From Acanthosepion esculentum (lineage: Eukaryota; Mollusca; Cephalopoda; Sepiida; Sepiidae), in NCBI GenBank assembly GCA_964036315.1, contig OZ038492.1, forward strand, positions 35,620,618-35,684,617: a stretch of DNA of 64,000 nucleotides, read 5' to 3'. A program made the translations under genes and the position numbers. Position 1 is the first letter of the stretch; each line of letters starts with the position of its first letter. The notes beneath the pieces are model-generated. The model had not been told where the DNA came from, ran no database searches, and saw only the letters and a list, made by a program, of their open reading frames with translations. Below, piece by piece: positions 12,677 through 28,790 of this stretch.

Positions 12677-15600
12677 ACTCTAACGGTTTTTTCCTATTAC
12701 ATCTATACTGATCATTACTCTAACTGCTCTTTCCTATTATATCAATACTGATCATCACTCTAACTGTTCTTTCCTATTACATCAATACTGATCATTACTC
12801 TAACTGTTCTTTCCTATTACATCAATTCTGATCATTACACTAACTGTTCTTTCCTATTATCAATACTGATCATTACTCTGTTCTTTCCTATTACATCAAT
12901 ACTGATCATTAATCTAACTGTTCTTTTCTATTACATCAATACTGATCCTTACTCTAACTGTTCTTTCCTATTACATCAATACTGATCATTACTCTAACGG
13001 TTCTTTCCTATTACATCAATACTGATCATTATTCTAACTGTTCTTTCCTGTTTCATCAATACTGATCATTACTCTTACCTTTCCTATTACATCAATACTG
13101 ATCATTACTCTAACTGTTCTTTCCGTATTTCATCAATACTGATCATTACTCTAAGTGTTCTTTCCTATTACATCAATACTCATCATTACTCTAACTGTTC
13201 TTTCTTATTACATCAATACTGATCATTACTCTGTTCTTTCCTATTACATCAATACTGATCATTATTCTGTTCTTTCCTATTACATCAATAGTGATCATTA
13301 CTCTAACTGTTCTTTCCTATTACATCAATACTGATCATTACTCAAATTGTTCATGCCTATTACATCAATACTGATCATTACTCTAACTGTTCTTTCCTAT
13401 TACATCAATACTGATCATTACTCTAACTCTTCTTTCCTATTACATCAATATTGATTATTACTCTAACAGTTCTTTCCTATTACATCAATACTGATCATTA
13501 CACTAAATGTTATTTCCTATTACATCAACATTGATCATTATTCTAACTGTTCTTTACTATTACATCAATACTGATCATTACTCTAAATGTTCTTTCCTAT
13601 TACATCAATACTGATCATTACTCTAACTGATCTTTCCTATTACATCAATACCGATCATTACTCTGTTCATTGCTATTACATCAATACTGATCATTATTCC
13701 AAATGTTCTTTCCTATTACATCAATACCGATCATTACTCTAACTGTTCTTTCCTATTACACAAATACTGAGCATTAATCTAACTGTTCTTTCCTATTACA
13801 TCATTACTGATCATTACTCTAACTGTTCTTTCCTATTACATCAATACTGATCATTACTCTGTTCTTTCCTATTACATCAATACTGATGATTACTCTAACT
13901 GTTCTTTCCTATTACATCAATACTGATCCTTACCCTAACTGTTATTTCCTATTACATCAATACTGATCATTACTCTGTTATTTCTTATTACATCAATACT
14001 GATCATTACTCTAACTGTTCTTTCAATATTTCATCAATATTTATCATTACTCTAACTGTTCTTTCCTATTACATCAATACTGATCATTACTCTAAATGTT
14101 CTTTCCTATTACATCAATACTGATCATTACTCCAACTGTTCTTTCCTATTTCATCAATACTGATCATTACTCTTACTGTCCTTTCCTATTACATTAATAG
14201 TGATCATTACTCTAACTGTTCTTTCCTATTACCGCAATACTGATCATTACTCTAACTGTTCTTTCCTATTACATCAATACTGATCATTACTCAAATTGTT
14301 CTTTCTTATTACATCAATACTGATCATTACTGTAACTGTTCTTTCCTATTACATCAATACTGATCATTACTCTGTCCTTTCCTTTTACATCAATACTGAT
14401 CATTACTCTAACTGTTCTTTCCTATTACATCAATACTGATCATTACTCAAAATGTTCATGCCTATTACATCAATACTGATCATTACTCTAACTGTTCTTT
14501 CCTATTACATCAATACTGATCATTACTCTAACAGTTCTTTTCTATTACATCAATACTGATCATTACTCTAACTCTTCTTTCCTATTACATCAATACTGAT
14601 CATTACTCTAATTGTTCTTTCCTATTACATCAATACTTATCATTATTCTAAATGTTTTTTCCTATTACATCAATACTGATCATTACTCTAACTGTTCTTT
14701 CCTATTACATCAATACTGATCATTACTCTAACTGTTCTTTCCTATTACATCAATACTGATCATTAATCTGTTCTTTCCTGTTACATCAATACTGATCATT
14801 ATTCTAACTGTTCATTCCTATCATATCAATACTGATCATTACTCTAACTGTTCTTTCCTATTGAATCAATAATGATCATTATTCTGTTCTTTCCTATTAC
14901 ATAAATACTGATCATTACTCTAACTGTTCTTTCCTATTACATCAATACTGACCATTACTCTAACTGTTCTTTCCTATTATATCAATACTGATCATTACTC
15001 TAACTGTTCTTTCCTATTACATCAATACTGATCATTACACTAACTGTTCTTTCCTATTACATCAATACTGATCATTACTCTAACTGTTCTTTCCTATTAT
15101 ATCATTACTGATCATTACACTAACTGTTCTTTCCTATTACATCAATACTGATCATTACTCTAACTGTTCTTTCCTATTATATCATTACTGATCATTACAC
15201 TAACTGTTCTTTCCTATTACATCAATACTGATCATTACTCTGTCCTTTCCTATTACATCAATACTGATCATTACTCTAACTGTTCTTTCCTATTACATCA
15301 ATACTGATCATTACTCTGTTCTTTCCTATTACATCAATACTGATCATTACTTTAACTGTTCTTTCCTATTACATCAATACTGATCATGACTCTAACTGTT
15401 CTTTCCTATTACATCAATACTGATCATTACTCTAAGTGTTCTTTCCTATTACATCAATACTGGTCATTACTCTAACTGTTCTTTCCTATTACATCAATAC
15501 TGATCATTACACTAAATGTTATTTCCTATTACATCAATATTGATCATTATTCTAACTGTTCTTTACTATTACATCAATACTGATCATTACTCTAACTGTT

Positions 15601-16723
15601 CTTTCCTATTACATCAATACTGATCATTACTCTAACAGTTCTTTTCTATTACATCAATACTGATCATTACTCTAACTCTTCTTTCCTATTACATCAATAC
15701 TGATCATTACTCTAATTGTTCTTTCCTATTACATCAATACTTATCATTATTCTAAATGTTTTTTCCTATTACATCAATACTGATCATTACTCTAACTGTT
15801 CTTTCCTATTACATCAATACTGATCATTACTCTAACTGTTCTTTCCTATTACATCAATACTGATCATTAATCTGTTCTTTCCTGTTACATCAATACTGAT
15901 CATTATTCTAACTGTTCATTCCTATCATATCAATACTGATCATTACTCTAACTGTTCTTTCCTATTATATCAATACTGATCATTACTCTAACTGTTCTTT
16001 CCTATTACATCAATACTGATCATTACACTAACTGTTCTTTCCTATTACATCAATACTGATCATTACTCTAACTGTTCTTTCCTATTATATCAATACTGAT
16101 CATTACTCTAACTGTTCTTTCCTATTACATCAATACTGATCATTACACTAACTGTTCTTTCCTATTGAATCAATAATGATCATTATACTGTTCTTTCCTA
16201 TTACATAAATACTGATCATTACTCTAACTGTTCTTTCCTATTACATCAATACTGACCATTACTCTAACTGTTCTTTCCTATTATATCAATACTGATCATT
16301 ACTCTAACTGTTCTTTCCTATTACATCAATACTGATCATTACACTAACTGTTCTTTCCTATTACATCAATACTGATCATTACTCTAACTGTTCTTTCCTA
16401 TTATATCATTACTGATCATTACACTAACTGTTCTTTCCTATTACATCAATACTGATCATTACTCTAACTGTTCTTTCCTATTATATCATTACTGATCATT
16501 ACACTAACTGTTCTTTCCTATTACATCAATACTGATCATTACTCTGTCCTTTCCTATTACATCAATACTGATCATTACTCTAACTGTTCTTTCCTATTTC
16601 ATCAATACTGATCATTACTCTGTTCTTTCCTATTACATCAATACTGATCATTACTTTAACTGTTCTTTCCTATTACATCAATACTGATCATTACTCTAAC
16701 TGTTCTTTCCTATTACATCAATA
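12677..16723 (+). repeat. Further copy of the 8,041-12,010 segment
   Basis: Collinear with 8,041 onward at an offset of 4,636 bp (for example AACGGTTTTTT at 8,045 and 12,681), then 4,676 where the earlier copy has lost one monomer. Inside it, 14,527-15,600 is repeated at 15,631-16,900. The offset starts at 1,104 and becomes 1,304 after about 200 bp of TTATATC/ACACTAACTG monomers is added near 15,960-16,160. This region is therefore a duplication within a duplication. Confidence 0.82.
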
Positions 16724-18324
16724 CTGATCATTACTCTAAGTGTTCTTTCCTATTACATCAATACTGGTCATTACTCTAACTGTTCTTTCCTATTACATCA
16801 ATACTGATCATTACACTAAATGTTATTTCCTATTACATCAATATTGATCATTATTCTAACTGTTCTTTACTATTACATCAATACTGATCATTACTCTAAC
16901 TGTTCTTTCCTATTACATCAATACTGATCATTACTCTAACTGATCTTTCCTATTACATCAATACCGATCATTACTCTGTTCATTGCTATTACATCAATAC
17001 TGATCATTCTTCCAAATGTTCTTTCCTATTACATCAATACCGATCATTACTCTAACTGTTCTTTCCTATTACATAAATACTGAGCATTAATCTAACTGTT
17101 CTTTCCTATTACATCATTACTGATCATTACTCTAACTGTTCTTTCCTATTACATCAATACTGATCATTACTCTGTTCTTTCCTATTACATCAATACTGAT
17201 CATTACTCTAACTGTTCTTTCCAATTACATCAATACTGATCATTACTCTAACTGTTCTTTCCTATTACATCAATACTGATCATTACTCTGTTCTTTCCTA
17301 TTACATCAATATTGATCATTACTCTAACTGTTCTTTCCTATTACATCAATACTGATCATTACTCTAACTGTTCTTTCCTATTACATCAGTACTGATCATT
17401 ACTCTAACTGTTCTTTCCTATTACATCAATAATGATCATTATTCTAAGTGTTCTTTCCTATTACATCAATACTGATCATTACTTTAACTGTTCGTTCCTA
17501 TTACATCATTACTGATCATTACTCTAACTGTTCTTATCTATTATATCAATACTGATCATTACACTGTTCTTTCCTATTACATCAATACTGATCATTAGTC
17601 TAACTGTTCTTTCCTATTACATCAATACTGATCATTACTCTAACTGTTCTTTCCTATTACATCAATACTGATCATTACTCCAACTGTTCTTTCCTATTAC
17701 ATCAATACTGATCATTACTTTTTCTTTCCTATTACATCAATACTGATCATTACTCTAACTGTTCTTTCCGTATTTCATCAATACTGATCATTACTCTAAG
17801 GGTTCTTTCCTATTACATCAATACTCATCATTACTCTAACTGTTCTTTCTTATTACATCAATACTGATCATTACTCTGTTCTTTCCTATTACATCAATAC
17901 TGATCATTACTCTGTTCTTTCCTATTAGATCAATACTGATCATTACTCTAACTGTTCTTTCCTATTACATCAATACTGATTATTATTCTAACGGTTCTTT
18001 CCTATTACATCAATACTGATCATTATTCTAACTGTTCTTTCCTATTTCATCAATACTGATCATTTCTCTTTTCTTTCCTATTACATCAATACTGATCATT
18101 ACTCTAACTGTTCTTTCCGTACATCATCAATACTGATCATTACTCTAAGTGTTCTTTCCTATTACATCAATACTCATCATTACTCTGTTCTTTCCTATTA
18201 CATCAATACTGATCATTACTCTGTTCTTTCCTATTACATCAATACTGATCATTACTCTAACTGTTCTTTCCTATTACATCAATACTGATCATTACTCTAA
18301 GTGTTCTTTCCTATTACATCAATA
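16724..18324 (+). repeat. 1,601-bp tandem repeat, copy 1
   Basis: Begins with a CTAAGTG monomer followed by the CTGGTCATTAC monomer (16,763) and runs through ACCGATC/GTTCATTGC (16,961), CTTTAACTGTTCG, ATTAGTC, the 35-bp CTTTTTC, CTAAGGGTTC (17,798) and CCGTACATC. Each of these tags recurs exactly 1,601 bp downstream. The final two monomers differ between copies. Confidence 0.9.
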
Positions 18325-19925
18325 CTGATCATTACTCTAAGTGTTCTTTCCTATTACATCAATACTGGTCATTACTCTAACTGTTCTTTCCTATTACATC
18401 AATACTGATCATTACACTAAATGTTATTTCCTATTACATCAATATTGATCATTATTCTAACTGTTCTTTACTATTACATCAATACTGATCATTACTCTAA
18501 CTGTTCTTTCCTATTACATCAATACTGATCATTACTCTAACTGATCTTTCCTATTACATCAATACCGATCATTACTCTGTTCATTGCTATTACATCAATA
18601 CTGATCATTCTTCCAAATGTTCTTTCCTATTACATCAATACCGATCATTACTCTAACTGTTCTTTCCTATTACATAAATACTGAGCATTAATCTAACTGT
18701 TCTTTCCTATTACATCATTACTGATCATTACTCTAACTGTTCTTTCCTATTACATCAATACTGATCATTACTCTGTTCTTTCCTATTACATCAATACTGA
18801 TCATTACTCTAACTGTTCTTTCCAATTACATCAATACTGATCATTACTCTAACTGTTCTTTCCTATTACATCAATACTGATCATTACTCTGTTCTTTCCT
18901 ATTACATCAATATTGATCATTACTCTAACTGTTCTTTCCTATTACATCAATACTGATCATTACTCTAACTGTTCTTTCCTATTACATCAGTACTGATCAT
19001 TACTCTAACTGTTCTTTCCTATTACATCAATACTGATCATTATTCTAAGTGTTCTTTCCTATTACATCAATACTGATCATTACTTTAACTGTTCGTTCCT
19101 ATTACATCATTACTGATCATTACTCTAACTTTTCTTATCTATTATATCAATACTGATCATTACACTGTTCTTTCCTATTACATCAATACTGATCATTAGT
19201 CTAACTGTTCTTTCCTATTACATCAATACTGATCATTACTCTAACTGTTCTTTCCTATTACATAAATACTGATCATTACTCTAACTGTTCTTTCCTATTA
19301 CATCAATACTGATCATTACTTTTTCTTTCCTATTACATCAATACTGATCATTACTCTAACTGTTCTTTCCGTATTTCATCAATACTGATCATTACTCTAA
19401 GGGTTCTTTCCTATTACATCAATACTCATCATTACTCTAACTGTTCTTTCTTATTACATCAATACTGATCATTACTCTGTTCTTTCCTATTACATCAATA
19501 CTGATCATTACTCTGTTCTTTCCTATTACATCAATACTGATCATTACTCTAACTGTTCTTTCCTATTATATCAATACTGATTATTACTCTAACGGTTCTT
19601 TCCTATTACATCAATACTGATCATTATTCTAACTGTTCTTTCCTATTTCATCAATACTGATCATTTCTCTTTTCTTTCCTATTACATCAATACTGATCAT
19701 TACTCTAACTGTTCTTTCCGTACATCATCAATACTGATCATTACTCTAAGTGTTCTTTCCTATTACATCAATACTCATCATTACTCTGTTCTTTCCTATT
19801 ACATCAATACAGATCATTACTCTGTTTTTTCCTATTACATCAATACTGATCATTACTCTAACTGTTCTTTCCTATTACATCAATACTGATTATTACTCTA
19901 ACGGTTCTTTCCTATTACATCAATA
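18325..19925 (+). repeat. 1,601-bp tandem repeat, copy 2
   Basis: Same order of tags as copy 1, with CTGGTC at 18,364, ACCGATC at 18,562 and CTAAGGG at 19,399. Small differences are visible, such as CAATAATGATC in copy 1 near 17,426 against CAATACTGATC here, and ATTATTC against ATTACTC near the AACGG monomer. The pair is recent but has begun to diverge. Confidence 0.9.
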
Positions 19926-22900
19926 CTGATCATTACTCTAACTGTTCTTTCCTATTTCATCAATACTGATCATTACTCTGTTCTTTGCTATTACATCAAT
20001 ACTGATCATTATTCTAAATGTTCTTTCCTATTACATCAATACCGATCATTACTCTAACTGTTCTTTCCTATTACATCAATACTGGTCATTACTCTAACTG
20101 TCCTTTCCAATTACATCAATACTGATCATTACTCTGTCCATCCCTATTACATCAATACTGATCATTACTCTAACTGTTCTTTCCTATTTCATCAATACTG
20201 ATCATTACTCTAACTGTCCTTTCCTATTACATCAATAGTGATCATTACTCTAACTGTTCTTTCCTATTACCGCAATACTGATTATTACTCTAACTGTTCT
20301 TTCCTATTACATCAATACTGATTATTACTCAAATTGTTCTTTCCTATTACATCAATACTGATCATCACTCTAACTGTTCTTTCCTATTACATCAATACTG
20401 ATCATTACTCTGTCCTTTCCTATTACATCAATACTGGTCATTACTCTAACTGTCCTTTCCTATTACATCAATACTGATCATTACTCAAAATGTTCATGCC
20501 TATTACATCAATACTGATCATTACTCTAACTGTTCTTTCCTATTACATCAATACTGATCATTACTCTAACTGTTCTTTCCTATTACATCAATATTGATCA
20601 TTACTCTGTTATTTCTTATTACATCAATACTGATCATTACTCTAACTGTTCTTTCCATATTTCATCAATATTTATCATTACTCTAAATGTTCTTTCCTAT
20701 TACATCAATACTGATCATTACTATAACTGTTCTTTCCTATTTCATCAATACTGATCATTACTCTAATTGTTCATTCCTATTACATCAATAGTGATCATTA
20801 CTCTAACTGTTCTTTCCTATTGCCGCAATACTGATCACTACTCTAACTGTTCTTTCCTATTACATCAATACTGATCATTACTCAAATTGTTCTTTCTTAT
20901 TACATCAATACTGATCATTACTCTAACTGTTTTTCCTATTACATCAATACTGATCATTACTCTGTCCTTTCTTATTACATCAATACTGATCATTACTCTA
21001 ACTGTTCTTTCCTATTACATCAATACTGATCATTACTCAAATTGTTCATGCCTATTACATCAATACTGTTCATTACTCTAACTGTTCTTTCCTATTACAT
21101 CAATACTGATCATTACTCTAACTCTTCTTTCCTATTTCATCAATATTGATTATTACTCTAACTGTTTTTCCTATTACATCAATACTGATCATTACACTAA
21201 ATGTTATTTCCTATTACATCAATATTGATCATTATTCTAACTGTTCTTTACTATTACATCAATACATATCATTACTCTAACTGTTCTTTCCTATTACATC
21301 AATACTGATCATTACTCTAACTGATCTTTCCTATTACATCAATACCGATCATTACTCTGTTCATTGCTATTACATCAATACTGATCATTATTCTAAATGT
21401 TCTTTCCTATTACATCAATACCGATCATTACTCTAACTGTTCTTTCCTATTACATAAATACTGAGCATTAATCTAACTGTTCTTTCCTATTACATCATTA
21501 CTGATCATTACTCTAACTGTTCTTTCCTATTACATCAATACTGATCATTACTCTAAATGTTCTCTCCTATTTCATCAATACTGATCATTACTCTAATTGT
21601 TCTTTCCTATTACATCAATAGTGATCATTACTCTAACTGTTCTTTCCTATTGCCGCAATACTGATCACTACTCTATCTGTTCTTTCCTATTACATCAATA
21701 CTGATCATTACTCAAATTGTTCTTTCTTATTACATCAATACTGATCATTACTCTAACTGTTCTTTCCTATTACATCAATACTGATCATTACTCTGTTCTT
21801 TCGTATTACATCAATACTGATCATTACTCTAACTGTTCTTTCCTATTACATCGATATTGATTATTACTCTAACTGTTCTTTCCTATTACATCAATACTGA
21901 TCATTACACTAAATGTTATTTCCTATTACATCAATATTGATCATTATTCTAACTGTTCTTTACTATTACATCAATACTGATCATTTCTCTAACTGTTCTT
22001 TCCTATTACATCAATACTGATCATTACTCTAACTGATCTTTCCTATTACATCAATACCGATCATTACTCTGTTCATTGCTATTACATCAATACTGATCAT
22101 TATTCTAAATGTTCTTTCCTATTACATCAATACCGATCATTACTCTAACTGTTCTTTCCTATTACATAAATACTGAGCATTAATCTAACTGTTCTTTCCT
22201 ATTACATCATTACTGATCATTACTCTAACTGTTCTTTCCTATTACATCAATACTGATCATTACTCTGTTCTTTCTTATTACATCAATACCGATCATTACT
22301 CTAACTGTTCTTTCCTATTACATCAATACTGATCCTTACCCTAACTGTTATTTCCTATTACATCAATACTGATCATTACTCTGTTATTTCTTATTACATC
22401 AATACTGATCATTACTCTAACTGTTCTTTCCATATTTCATCAATATTTATCATTACTCTAACTGTTCTTTCCTATTATATCAATACTGATCATTACTCTA
22501 AATGTTCTTTCCTATTACATCAATACTGATCATTACTCTAACTGTTCTTTCCTATTTCATCAATACTGATCATTACTCTAACTGTCCTTTCCTATTACAT
22601 CAATAGTGATCATTACTCTAACTGTTCTTTCCTATTACCGCAATACTGATTATTACTCTAACTGTTCTTTCCTATTACATCAATACTGATCATTACTCAA
22701 ATTGTTCTTTCCTATTACATCAATACTGATCATTACTCTAACTGTTCTTTCCTATTACATCAATACTGATCATTACTCTGTCCTTTCCTATTACATCAAT
22801 ACTGATCATTACTCTAACTGTTCTTTCCTATTACATCAATACTGATCATTACTCAACATGTTCATGCCTATTACATCAATACTGATCATTACTCTAACTG

Positions 22901-25836
22901 TTCTTTCCTATTACATCAATACTGATCATTACTCTAACTGTTCTTTCCTATTACATCAATACTGATCATTACTCTGTTATTTCTTATTACATCAATACTG
23001 ATCATTACTCTAACTGTTCTTTCCATATTTCATCAATATTTATCATTACTCTAACTGTTCTTTCCTATTACATCAATACTGATCATTACTCTAACTGTTC
23101 TTTCCTATTTCATCAATACTGATCATTACTCTAATTGTTCTTTCCTATTACATCAATAGTGATCATTACTCTAACTGTTCTTTCCTATTGCCGCAATACT
23201 TATCACTACTCTAACTGTTCTTTCCTATTACATCAATACTGATCATTACTCAAATTGTTCTTTCTTATTACATCAATACTGATCATTACACTAACTGTTC
23301 TTTCCTATTACATCAATACTGATCATTACTCTGTCCTTTCCTATTACATCAATACTGATCATTACTCTAACTGTTCTTTCCTATTACATCAATACTGATC
23401 ATTACTCAAATTGTTCATGCCTATTACATCAATACTGATCATTACTCTAACTCTTCTTTCCTATTACATCAATATTGATTATTATTCTAACTGTTCTTTA
23501 CTATTACATCAATACTGATCATTACTCTAACTGTTCTTTCCTATTACATCAATACTGATCATTACTCTAACTGATCTTTCCTATTACATCAATACCGATC
23601 ATTACTCTGTTCATTGCTATTACATCAATACTGATCATTATTCTAAATGTTCTTTCCTATTACATCAATACCGATCATTACTCTAACTGTTCTTTCCTAT
23701 TACATAAATACTGAGCATTAATCTAACTGTTCTTTCCTATTACATCATTACTGATCATTACTCTAACTGTTCTTTCCTATTACATCAATACTGATCATTA
23801 CTCTGTTCTTTCCAATTACATCAATACTGATGATTACTCTAACTGTTCTTTCCTATTACATCAATACTGATCCTTACCCTAACTTTTATTTCCTATTACA
23901 TCAATACTGATCATTACTCTGTTATTTCTTATTACATCAATACTGATCATTACTCTAACTGTTCTTTCCTATTACATCAATACTGATCATTACTCTAAAT
24001 GTTCTTTCCTATTACATCAATACTGATCATTACTCCAACTGTTCTTTCCTATTTCATCAATACTGATCATTACTCTTACTGTCCTTTCCTATTACATTAA
24101 TAGTGATCATTACTCTAACTGTTCTTTCCTATTACCGCAATACTGATCATTACTCTAACTGTTCTTTCCTATTACATCAATACTGATCATTACTCAAATT
24201 GTTCTTTCCTATTACATCAATACTGATCATTACTCTAACTGTTCTTTCCTATTACATCAATACTGATCATTACTCAAAATGTTCATGCCTATTACATCAA
24301 TACTGATCATTACTCTAACTGTTCTTTCCTATTACATCAATACTGATCATTACTCTAACTGTTCTTTTCTATTACATCAATACTGATCATTACTCTAACT
24401 CTTCTTTCCTATTACATCAATACTGATCATTACTCTAATTGGTCTTTCCTATTACATCAATACTTATCATTATTCTAAATCTTTTTTCCTATTACATCAA
24501 TACTGATCATTACTCTAACTGTTCTTTCCTATTACATCAATACTGATCATTACTCTAACTGTTCTTTCCTATTATATCAATACTGATCATTAATCTGTTC
24601 TTTCCTGTTACATCAATACTGATCATTATTCTAACTGTTCATTCCTATTACATCAATACTGATCATTACTCTAACTGTTCTTTCCTATTACATCAATACT
24701 GATCATTACTCTGTTATTTCTTATTACATCAATACTGATCATTACTCTAACTGTTCTTTCCATATTTCATCAATATTTATCATTACTCTAACTGTTCTTT
24801 CCTATTACATCAATATTGATCATTACTCTAACTGTTCTTTCCTATTTCATCAATACTGATCATTACTCTAATTGTTCTTTCCTATTACATCAATAGTGAT
24901 CATTACTCTGTTTTTTCCTATTGCCGCAATACTGATCACTACTCTAAATGTTCTTTCCTATTACATCAATACTGATCATTACTCAAATTGTTCTTTCTTA
25001 TTACATCAATACTGATCATTACTCGAACTGTTCTTTCCTATTACATCAATACTGATCATTACTCTGTCCTTTCCTATTACATCAATACTGATCATTACTC
25101 TAACTGTTCTTTCCTATTACATCAATACTGATCATTACTCAAATTGTTCATGCCTATTACATCAATACTGATCATTACTCTAACTGTTCTTTCCTATTAC
25201 ATCAATACTGATCATTATTCTAACTCTTCTTTCCTATTACATCAATATTGATTATTACTCTAACTGTTCTTTCCTATTACATCAATACTGATCATTAGAC
25301 TAAATGTTATTTCCTATTACATCAACATTGATCATTATTCTAACTGTTCTTTACTATTACATCAATACTGATCATTACTCTAACTGTTCTTTCCTATTAC
25401 ATCAATACTGATCATTACTCTAACTGATCTTTCCTATTACATCAATACCGATCATTACTCTGTTCATTGCTATTACATCAATACTGATCATTATTGCAAA
25501 TGTTCTTACCTATTACATCAATACCGATCATTACTCTAACTGTTCTTTCCTATTACACAAATACTGAGCATTAATCTAACTGTTCTTTCCTATTACATCA
25601 TTACCGATGATTACTCTAACTGTTCTTTCCTATTACATCAATACTGATCATTACTCTGTTCTTTCCTATTACATCAATACTGATGATTACTCTAACTGTT
25701 CTTTCCTATTACATCAATACTGATCCTTACCCTAACTGTTATTTCCTATTACATCAATACTGATCATTACTCTGTTATTTCTTATTACATCAATACTGAT
25801 CATTACTCTAACTGTTCTTTCCATATTTCATCAATA
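19926..25836 (+). repeat. Heterogeneous satellite stretch with overlapping partial duplications
   Basis: No single period dominates. The rare TTGCCGCAATACTGATCAC tag recurs at 20,822 and 21,652 (830 bp apart) and near 23,192 and 24,919. The ACCGATC/GTTCATTGC pair recurs at 21,342, 22,054, 23,592 and 25,445, with spacings of 712, 1,538 and 1,853 bp. The changing spacings show copies of the same block that gained and lost monomers. No gene or non-satellite insert is seen. Confidence 0.8.
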
Positions 25837-28790
25837 CTGATCATTACTCCAACTGTTCTTTCCTATTTCATCAATACTGATCATTACTCTTACTGTCCTT
25901 TCCTATTACATTAATAGTGATCATTACCCTAACTGTTCTTTCCTATTACCGCAATACTGATCATTATTCTAACTGTTCTTTCCTATTACATAAATACTGA
26001 TCATTACTCAAATTGTTCTTTCTTATTACATCAATACTGATCATTACTCTAACTGTTCTTTCCTATTACATCAATACTGATCATTACTCTGTCCTTTCCT
26101 TTTACATCAATACTGATCATTACTCTAACTGTTCTTTCCTATTACATCAATACTGATCATTACTCAAAATGTTCATGCCTATTACATCAATACTGATCAT
26201 TACTCTAACTGTTCTTTCCTATTACATCAATACTGATCATTACTCTAACAGTTCTTTTCTATTACATCAATACTGATCATTACTCTAACTCTTCTTTCCT
26301 ATTACATCAATGCTGATCATTACTCTAATTGGTCTTTCTTATTACATCAATACTTATCATTATTCTAAATGTTTTTTCGTATTACATCAATACTGATCAT
26401 TACTCTAACTGTTCTTTCCTATTACATCAATACTGATCATTACTCTAACTGTTCTTTCCTATTACATCAATACTGATCATTAATCTGTTCTTTCCTGTTA
26501 CATCAATACTGATCATTATTCTAACTGTTCATTCCTATCATATCAATACTGATCATTACTCTAACTGTTCTTTCCTATTGAATCAATAATGATCATTATT
26601 CTGTTCTTTCCTATTACATCAATACTGATCATTACTCTAACTGTTCTTTCCTATTACATCAATACTGACCATTACTCTAACTGTTCTTTCCTATTACATC
26701 AATACTGATCATTACACTAACTGTTCTTTCCTATTACATCAATACTGATCATTACTCTAACTGTTCTTTCCTATTATATCATTACTGATCATTACACTAA
26801 CTGTTCTTTCCTATTACATCAATACTGATCATTACTCTAACTGTTCTTTCCTATTATATCATTACTGATCATTACACTAACAGTTCTTTCCTATTACATC
26901 AATACTGATCATTACTCTGTCCTTTCCTATTACATCAATACTGATCATTACTCTAACTGTTCTTTCCTATTACATCAATACTGATCATTACTCTGTTCTT
27001 TCCTATTACATCAATACTGATCATTACTCTAACTGTTCTTTCCTATTACATCAATACTGATCATTACTCTAACTGTTCTTTCCTATTACATCAATACTGA
27101 TCATTACACTAAGTGTTCTTTCCTATTACATCAATACTGATCATTACACTAAATGTTATTTCCTATTACATCAATATTGATCATTATTCTAACTGTTCTT
27201 TACTATTACATCAATACTGATCATTACTCTAACTGTTCTTTCCTATTACATCAATACTGATCATTACTCTAACTGATCTTTCCTATTACATCAATACCGA
27301 TCATTACTCTGTTCATTGCTATTACATCAATACTGATCATTCTTCCAAATGTTCTTTCCTATTACATCAATACCGATCATTACTCTAACTGTTCTTTCCT
27401 ATTACATAAATACTGAGCATTAATCTAACTGTTCTTTCCTATTACATCATTACTGATCATTATTCTAACTGTTCTTTCCTATTACATCAATACTGATCAT
27501 TACTCTGTTCTTTCCTATTACATCAATACTGATCATTACTCTAACTGTTCTTTCCAATTACATCAATACTGATCATTACTCTAACTGTTCTTTCCTATTA
27601 CATCAATACTGATCATTACTCTGTTCTTTCCTATTACATCAATATTGATCATTACTCTAACTGTTCTTTCCTATTACATCAATACTGATAATTACTCTAA
27701 CTGTTCTTTCCTATTACATCAGTACTGATCATTACTCTAACTGTTCTTTCCTATTACATCAATACTGATCATTATTCTAAGTGTTCTTTCCTATTACATC
27801 AATACTGATCATTACTTTAACTGTTCGTTCCTATTACATCATTACTGATCATTACTCTAACTGTTCTTATCTATTATATCAATACTGATCATTACACTGT
27901 TCTTTCCTATTACATAAATACTGATCATTACTCTAACTGTTCTTTCCTATTACATCAATACTGATCATTACTTTTTCTTTCCTATTACATCAATACTGAT
28001 CATTACTCTAAGTGTTCTTTCCGTATTTCATCAATACTGATCATTACTCTAAGGGTTCTTTCCTATTACATCAATACTCATCATTACTCTAACTGTTCTT
28101 TCTTATTACATCAATACTGATCATTACTCTGTTCTTTCCTATTACATCAATACTGATCATTACTCTGTTCTTTCCTATTACATCAATACTGATCATTACT
28201 CTAACTGTTCTTTCCTATTACATCAATACTGATTATTACTCTAACGGTTCTTTCCTATTACATCAATACTGATCATTATTCTAACTGTTCTTTCCTATTT
28301 CATCAATACTGATCATTTCTCTTTTCTTTCCTATTACATCAATACTGATCAATACTCTAACTGTTCCTTCCGTACATCATCAATACTGATCATTACTCTA
28401 AGTGTTCTTTCCTATTACATCAATACTCATCATTACTCTGTTCTTTCCTATTACATCAATACTGATCATTACTCTGTTTTTTCCTATTACATCAATACTG
28501 ATCATTACTCTAACTGTTCTTTCCTATTACATCAATACTGATTATTACTCTAACGGTTCTTTCCTATTACAACAATACTGATCATTACATTAAATGTTCT
28601 TTCCTATTACATCAATATTGATCATTATTCTAACTGTTCTTTACTATAACATCAATACTGATTATTACTCTAACTGTTCTTTCCTATTACATCAATACTG
28701 ATCATTACTCTAACTGTTCTTTCCTATTTCATCAATACTGATCATTACTCTGTTCTTTTCTATTACATCAATACTGATCATTATTCTAAA
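25837..28790 (+). repeat. ~3-kb segment, copy 1 of a pair 4.24-4.36 kb apart
   Basis: Starts at the CCAACTG/TATTTC monomer and carries the otherwise rare CAATGCTG plus CTAATTGGTC combination (26,308). The same series recurs downstream with offset 4,236 (CAATGCTG at 30,544), 4,275 (ACCGATC at 27,294 and 31,569) and 4,355 (ACATTAAATG at 28,586 and 32,941). The increases of about 40 bp are single-monomer gains or losses. One example is the ATTAGTC monomer, missing here near 27,900. Confidence 0.82.

Noticed and set aside
16724..19925. Terminal repeats of a mobile element, suggested by the 1,601-bp direct repeats
   Set aside because: The copies abut with no internal unique sequence, coding region or target-site duplication. 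They are tandem satellite blocks.
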